The notes under the pieces: generated by a model
The model's input: the letters and a program-made list of their open reading frames with translations, nothing else
Database searches by the model: none
Told to the model about the DNA's origin: nothing
Assembly (NCBI GenBank): GCA_014802705.1
Contig: JAAVBR010000050.1
Span: 1 to 7,544 of the forward strand
Reading direction: 5' to 3'
From: a bacterium
GTDB taxonomy: Bacteria; Pseudomonadota; Alphaproteobacteria; Rs-D84
DNA length: 7,544 nucleotides
Translations under genes and position numbers: made by a program
Shown: in pieces, positions 4,930 to 7,544 of the stretch
How the letters are laid out: every line of letters starts with the position of its first letter
How positions within the stretch are numbered: position 1 is the stretch's first letter

Positions 4930-5994
4930 TTACTTTCGCGCGCCGCCGAATCCCATAAAGAAATCAACGCTGTCATTGTCGGTCGGCCCATTTTCTTGAC
5001 TGTAAAAGACCAGGCCTGTTGCCTCGCGCGGGTCTTTGGCGGAATCGCCATAATATTCAAAACCAACGCTCAGCAAATGCTGGGCTGAATTATTGGCGAC
5101 TTTACCCGTATCAAAGGCATTGACAGTGGCCCCGTCGCTTTGAAAGCGGAACTTGTCATCCTTGATATGATCGCCATTGGCAAATTTAATCTGGGCATCG
5201 CCATCGTGATATTGCGTTGCCGTGACATCGTACCAGTTATCGAATTTGGCCGATAACACCTGATCCCCGCTGTCTTTGCGGAATGTCAATGTCGCCGCCG
5301 TATCGGACAGGGTCAAACGATCGCCCTCTACGGCGGTGCTGGCCTCGCCTACGCTGCCGACGGCGGTACCGTTAAAGACAACATCATTGCCAAAATCGTC
5401 TTTGTTCGGGGTGACATTTTTAGCCTCGTACCCACCGGCAATCGGCATGATAAACATGGCATGATCAGGATCGTCGGCATCGTACATTTCCAAGAACCCA
5501 AAGTCAGAATATTTCATTCCCAACTGTGCCCCCAATAAATTCAATTTGCCATACGCATCATCAAAATCAAATTTGTTTTCATCACCGACGCGGTTCATCA
5601 ATTCGTCAACCGATCCATCTTCTTTGGTGGCATCGTCCGTCACATACATGCCAATAATTTTACCATTTTCATCGGTTTTAAAGTGGAACGAAAAATCATC
5701 CCGCGGGTCGCCGAATTCTTTGTCCGCCGATTGGAACAGCACATTATCCAGGTAATAGGCCCCGTCAGAATGCATCCCGGTGGCGGCACGGGCCGCGCCG
5801 CCGATGGCAGCGTACGAATCCCCTTTTTGGATTCTGGACACCATACCGGTCACTTCCTTGTTACTGGCCGCGGCACGTTCAAATGCAGCGGCGTTTGTCG
5901 GCGTTACAATCGGATCGACCGCGCCACCACCCGACGAACCACCGCCACAGGCCGCCAAGGCCAACACAGATGATAAAATGACATATTTTTTCAT
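4930..5994 (-). CDS. Surface lipoprotein with TbpB-like beta-barrel features
   Basis: The 354-residue precursor starts with MKKYVILSSVLALAAC, a lipoprotein signal with lipobox LAAC (Cys16), followed by a Gly/Ser linker (GGGSSGGG) typical of outer-membrane lipoproteins displayed at the surface. The C-terminal half resembles the transferrin-binding-protein-like barrel: FNGTAVGSV (207-215), a LTF-type strand near 236-238, FEYYGDSAKDPREATGLVFYS (312-332) and the end FMGFGGARK (346-354), matching the F-x-G-x-F-G-x-x-R closure of this superfamily. The mature protein is acidic. Ligand unknown; iron-carrier, haem or host-factor binding are only family-level possibilities. AAGGAAAG lies about 5 bases before the ATG. 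It follows a long structured leader ending in a terminator, hinting at attenuation. No TonB receptor partner is visible. Confidence 0.8.
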   Translation of the reverse strand: MKKYVILSSVLALAACGGGSSGGGAVDPIVTPTNAAAFERAAASNKEVTGMVSRIQKGDSYAAIGGAARAATGMHSDGAYYLDNVLFQSADKEFGDPRDDFSFHFKTDENGKIIGMYVTDDATKEDGSVDELMNRVGDENKFDFDDAYGKLNLLGAQLGMKYSDFGFLEMYDADDPDHAMFIMPIAGGYEAKNVTPNKDDFGNDVVFNGTAVGSVGEASTAVEGDRLTLSDTAATLTFRKDSGDQVLSAKFDNWYDVTATQYHDGDAQIKFANGDHIKDDKFRFQSDGATVNAFDTGKVANNSAQHLLSVGFEYYGDSAKDPREATGLVFYSQENGPTDNDSVDFFMGFGGARK

Positions 5995-6017
5995 GCTCTT
6001 TCCTTTTTTTTAATTTC

Positions 6018-6045
6018 AAAAAACCGCCGTGAAAACACAAGCGGT
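6018..6045 (-). terminator. Intrinsic terminator in the leader of the lipoprotein gene
   Basis: On the minus strand ACCGC (6045-6041) pairs with GCGGT (6027-6023) and GTG with CAC inside, around a TTTT loop, followed by six Ts (the last at 6018). It ends only 23 bases before the lipoprotein ATG, so it either ends a separate small RNA or attenuates the gene. Confidence 0.65.
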
Positions 6046-6104
6046 CGGGGAGTTCACAAATCATTTCATCACTGATTCCGTTGGCCTTTCGGGAAACCCG
6101 TGTT

Positions 6105-6194
6105 TTATAACCAACGGCCCCCCGACCCATACAGGTCAGGGATAAATAACGATGCCACCCACAGGAAGAATATCGGATTGACGATACGCCCCAT
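6105..6194 (-). CDS. Possible 29-residue hydrophobic small protein or leader peptide
   Basis: Inside the leader, ATG at 6194 opens a 30-codon frame ending in TAA at 6105. The product begins MGRIVNPIFFLWVASLF and then IPDLYG, with one strongly hydrophobic stretch that could span or sit at a membrane. The codons look natural, but no clear Shine-Dalgarno precedes the ATG and the frame overlaps predicted hairpins, so it may be chance. It could be a small membrane protein or a leader peptide coupling translation to the downstream terminator. Confidence 0.3.
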   Translation of the reverse strand: MGRIVNPIFFLWVASLFIPDLYGSGGRWL

Positions 6195-6257
6195 GCTGCA
6201 CCGGATGAAACAGGCCTGTGAAAGCCCCGAACCGGTGTCCCCACCAGTTCATTTGGA

Positions 6258-6263
6258 ATTATA
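6258..6263 (-). promoter_or_regulatory. -10 box for the lipoprotein leader RNA
   Basis: A perfect TATAAT on the minus strand, 7 bases before the first hairpin of the leader. The -35 at 17-base spacing is only TTTCCT, so activation by a regulator is possible. Confidence 0.5.
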
Positions 6264-6310
6264 ACGCACCCAAATGGGAAAGGAAAGAAATTTTTGCCCC
6301 GCCGCGGCGT

Positions 6311-6326
6311 TTCCCGCGCGACGCGG
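6311..6326. other. GC-rich hairpin in the divergent intergenic region
   Basis: CCCGCG-CGA-CGCGGG is a six-pair stem with a three-base loop, preceded by the palindrome GCCGCGGC (6301-6308). It lies between the two divergent promoters and lacks a T-run, so it does not look like a terminator. It may be an operator or simply GC-rich spacer. The rest of 6264-6387 holds only the promoters. Confidence 0.4.
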
Positions 6327-6338
6327 GGGATTATTTTG

Positions 6339-6366
6339 TTGTGTTTTCCGAACGATATTTTATAAT
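6339..6366 (+). promoter_or_regulatory. Promoter of the tandem membrane-protein operon
   Basis: TTGTGT (6339-6344), 16-base spacer, perfect TATAAT (6361-6366). The predicted start is near 6373, giving a leader of about 15 bases that contains AGAGG (6376-6380) 7 bases before the ATG at 6388. Confidence 0.65.
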
Positions 6367-6387
6367 CCCCTCAAAAGAGGTTAAAAT

Positions 6388-6732
6388 ATGAATTCAAAAG
6401 ATTATGTTGCGCCGGAATATGAAGAGATGGTCCGTGGCCTGAACCTGACACCGGAACAGACCCAAGAACTGAAACGTTTGTATCGTCACGCAACGTTTCC
6501 GTCGCGGCCCTGGTCGTTTATTTTTGCCGGGACGGGGATGGCGGATGTTTTGCTGATGCTGGTCGCGGTGCATCATTTAATGTTGAACAAAGATCCCCGG
6601 TTGGTCAAGGGCTGGGCCGTGTTTATGCTGATTCAACTGGTGTTGTGCCTGGGGGTGGGCGCCTGGTCATTGCGCGCCGAAAAACAATTAAAGCGTCAGA
6701 TTAACGAATTAAAAGCGCCGAAAACACGTTAA
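6388..6732 (+). CDS. Small two-helix membrane protein, first of a tandem paralogous pair
   Basis: A 114-residue protein not assignable to a named family. A charged N-terminal helix contains LNLTPEQTQELKRLYR (18-33), then PSRPWSFIFAG leads into membrane helix 1 (about 43-65). A short polar turn LNKDPRLVKG leads to helix 2 (about 75-95), followed by a basic amphipathic tail EKQLKRQINELK. The predicted topology is a hairpin with both ends on the same side, probably cytoplasmic since Lys/Arg flank both. AGAGG lies 7 bases before the ATG and a promoter stands just upstream. It shares its whole architecture with the gene 16 bases downstream. Possible role: subunit of a small inner-membrane complex; no function can be named. 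Confidence 0.8.
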   Translation: MNSKDYVAPEYEEMVRGLNLTPEQTQELKRLYRHATFPSRPWSFIFAGTGMADVLLMLVAVHHLMLNKDPRLVKGWAVFMLIQLVLCLGVGAWSLRAEKQLKRQINELKAPKTR

Positions 6733-6748
6733 AGACAGGAGATATAAG

Positions 6749-7111
6749 GTGAACCAGGACAATTTGCTGTTTGAACAAATGACGTATGGGATGGATTTGA
6801 CCCCGGAACAAACCCAGGAATTGCGGCGTTTGTTTCGTCGATCGGCATTGCCTGTGCGGCCATGGATGTGGATTTTTGCCGGGGGCCTGGGGGCAGATAC
6901 GTTGGGGGTTATGGGCCTGATGGCGGTGCTGAATAATCCCAAGATCAATAAAGAATATACGATTGGGTTCTGTGCCTTTTTCGTGATACAATTGGCGGCG
7001 ATTTGGGCGTTGAATTATCGGGGGAAACGCGCCCAGAAACAATTGTACGGGCGGATACATGAAATCAAGGCGCAACAAGCCCAACAAAACCAAAATAGTC
7101 ATCAAAGATAA
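6749..7111 (+). CDS. Small two-helix membrane protein, second of a tandem paralogous pair
   Basis: A 120-residue protein starting at GTG, preceded by AGGAG (6737-6741) at 7 bases. It is clearly homologous to the gene before it: MDLTPEQTQELRRLFRR (15-31) versus LNLTPEQTQELKRLYRH, then RPWMWIFAG versus RPWSFIFAG, two membrane helices (about 38-60 and 70-90) and a basic tail (KRAQKQLYGRIHEIK). It differs by a Gln-rich C-terminus (AQQAQQNQN). The 16-base gap and shared terminator indicate an operon. The duplication suggests a heteromeric pair or recently diverged functions. I see no catalytic motif. Confidence 0.8.
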   Translation: MNQDNLLFEQMTYGMDLTPEQTQELRRLFRRSALPVRPWMWIFAGGLGADTLGVMGLMAVLNNPKINKEYTIGFCAFFVIQLAAIWALNYRGKRAQKQLYGRIHEIKAQQAQQNQNSHQR

Positions 7112-7140
7112 AAAACACCGGGAAATCCCGGTGTTTTTTT
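7111..7140. terminator. Bidirectional intrinsic terminator
   Basis: CACCGGG (7116-7122) pairs with CCCGGTG (7127-7133); flanking A and T runs extend the stem to twelve pairs and supply a U-tract in either direction. It overlaps the stop codon of the tandem gene pair and lies next to the stop of the minus-strand ABC fragment. Confidence 0.9.
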
Positions 7141-7366
7141 ACTGCTTGTTTTTGTATTTCTTCATCATTTTGGCAAAGGTGCCGCCCGCCCGGGATAAGG
7201 CGCCTGGGGTTCCGCTTTCCACAATACGACCATTGTTAAAAACATAGACATAGTCAAATTTATCAATGATATTCAATTTGTGAACAGATGATATGATGGT
7301 GCTGGATTTAAATTTTTTGAAAATGGCGTCATAAATCAGATTTTCGTTATAGACGTCGATGCTGCC
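7139..7366 (-). pseudogene. C-terminal fragment of an ABC transporter ATP-binding protein
   Basis: Reading leftward, 75 codons end at TAA (7139-7141). The segment starts with SIDVYNENLIYDAIF, the D-loop region normally following Walker B, then STIISSVHKLN with the switch (H-loop) His, then YVFNNGRIVESGTPGAL, the classical last strand of exporter-type ATPases, and a basic tail MMKKYKNKQ. Walker A, the signature motif and Walker B are absent because homology ends at about 7364-7370, where the sequence turns into MltA on the other strand. There is no start codon in the fragment. In an intact genome it would be the C-terminus of a full exporter half-transporter. It is either a broken gene or an artefact of a mis-joined sequence. 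Confidence 0.8.
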
Positions 7367-7368
7367 GG

Positions 7369-7544
7369 GCGTTCCGGCGTCTGATGATCGCCCAGGACAC
7401 CGGGTCGGCCATTCGCGGTTGGATTCGTGCCGACATCTTCTTTGGCAAAGGGGACGAAGCGTATCAATTGGCCCATGGCCAGCATGCCCAGGGCGAAATG
7501 TTTATCCTGATGCCCAAAGAATATGACTATGTCGCACCCCGAAA
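7369..7544 (+). pseudogene. mltA: Internal fragment of membrane-bound lytic transglycosylase MltA
   Basis: The frame reads AFRRLMIAQDTGSAIRG, then RADIFFGKGDEAYQLA and FILMPKEY up to the window end. This is the conserved end of MltA, whose 3D domain carries the catalytic Asp, likely the one in AQDTG. MltA cleaves murein glycan strands with 1,6-anhydro product formation and is normally an outer-membrane lipoprotein. Everything N-terminal of this block is missing: homology begins at the junction with the ABC fragment, and no start codon or ribosome site precedes it. The 3' end runs off the window. Identity is well supported; intactness is not. Confidence 0.85.

Larger units (their letters stand above)
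6018..6251 (-). ncRNA. Candidate structured RNA or 5' leader upstream of the lipoprotein gene
   Basis: From the predicted start near 6250, the minus-strand RNA opens with a nine-pair hairpin (6250-6242 with 6237-6229) capped by GGGA, a GNRA-type loop. Further on are a CCC-GACC/GGTC-GGG hairpin (around 6122-6142) and a CCGTTGG/CCAACGG stem (6117-6111 with 6085-6079) enclosing CGGG-TTT-CCCG. The segment CGGTTCGGGG (6234-6225) can pair with CCCCGACCG (6050-6042), a long-range helix that excludes both the first hairpin and the terminator stem. I compared it by eye with 6S RNA, tmRNA, SRP RNA and RNase P RNA and found no convincing match. It may be an independent small RNA or a regulatory leader. 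Confidence 0.5.

Noticed and set aside
4698..5088. Plus-strand ORFs across repeat copy C and the end of the lipoprotein gene
   Set aside because: They read through the terminator hairpins and antisense to the lipoprotein, with no start signals.
5879..6244. 121-codon minus-strand ORF upstream of and overlapping the lipoprotein signal sequence
   Set aside because: It overlaps the well-supported lipoprotein start in another frame, runs through the terminator hairpin and poly-A leader, and has no protein-like character.
6018..6251. 6S RNA or tmRNA on either strand of the lipoprotein leader
   Set aside because: A short CCGATATTC match to 6S and a CCCCACCA on the plus strand caught my eye. However, the 5' hairpin does not fit 6S, and there is no T-arm, tag frame or GGGG-start partner for tmRNA.

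Overview
The window looks like chromosomal DNA of an alphaproteobacterium. MnmE, an MmcQ/YjbR protein, a VanX-type dipeptidase, a Gly-rich TbpB-like lipoprotein and an MltA end together suggest a Gram-negative cell. The dominant GC-rich coding style and many compact, loosely related small genes would fit an uncultured, perhaps host-associated lineage. The placement rests on protein character only, with no ribosomal marker in view.

Layout, left to right. Positions 2-2336 form a plus-strand block: the 3' end of a subtilisin-like protease, mnmE overlapping it by 8 bases, and an mmcQ/yjbR gene behind a run of nine Gs. A bidirectional terminator separates this block from a convergent small coiled-coil gene (2359-2742, minus). 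A strong promoter then drives tRNA-Gly(UCC) and tRNA-Tyr(GUA), which end in a ten-base-pair terminator.

Positions 3055-4868 are the most unusual part. The last 17 bases of tRNA-Tyr, the terminator and a following leader with a 9-bp inverted repeat (AGTTCGAAA/TTTCGAACT) recur around position 4017-4142. The tRNA tail and terminator recur a third time at 4789-4868. Between the copies lie two unrelated genes in opposite orientations: a D-Ala-D-Ala dipeptidase-like M15 gene (plus) and a possible transglutaminase-fold gene (minus). Both have a TATAAT box so close to the start codon that a leaderless mRNA is predicted. The arrangement reads as repeated [terminator - leader - cargo gene - tRNA-3'-end copy] units stacked behind tRNA-Tyr, that is, n cargo genes and n+1 attachment-like repeats. 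No recombinase gene is in the window.

Positions 4878-6263 hold a TbpB-like surface lipoprotein (minus). It is preceded by a roughly 230-nt leader or small RNA with its own TATAAT box, several hairpins, a possible 29-codon hydrophobic ORF and an intrinsic terminator just ahead of the lipoprotein start. A divergent promoter at 6339-6366 drives two adjacent paralogous two-helix membrane proteins (6388-7111), closed by a bidirectional terminator.

From 7139 to the end, the C-terminal part of an ABC transporter ATPase (minus) is joined head-to-head, near 7364-7370, to an internal piece of MltA (plus). Both lack their N-terminal portions at the same point, so this is either a rearrangement breakpoint or, given the nearby sequence end, an assembly chimera.
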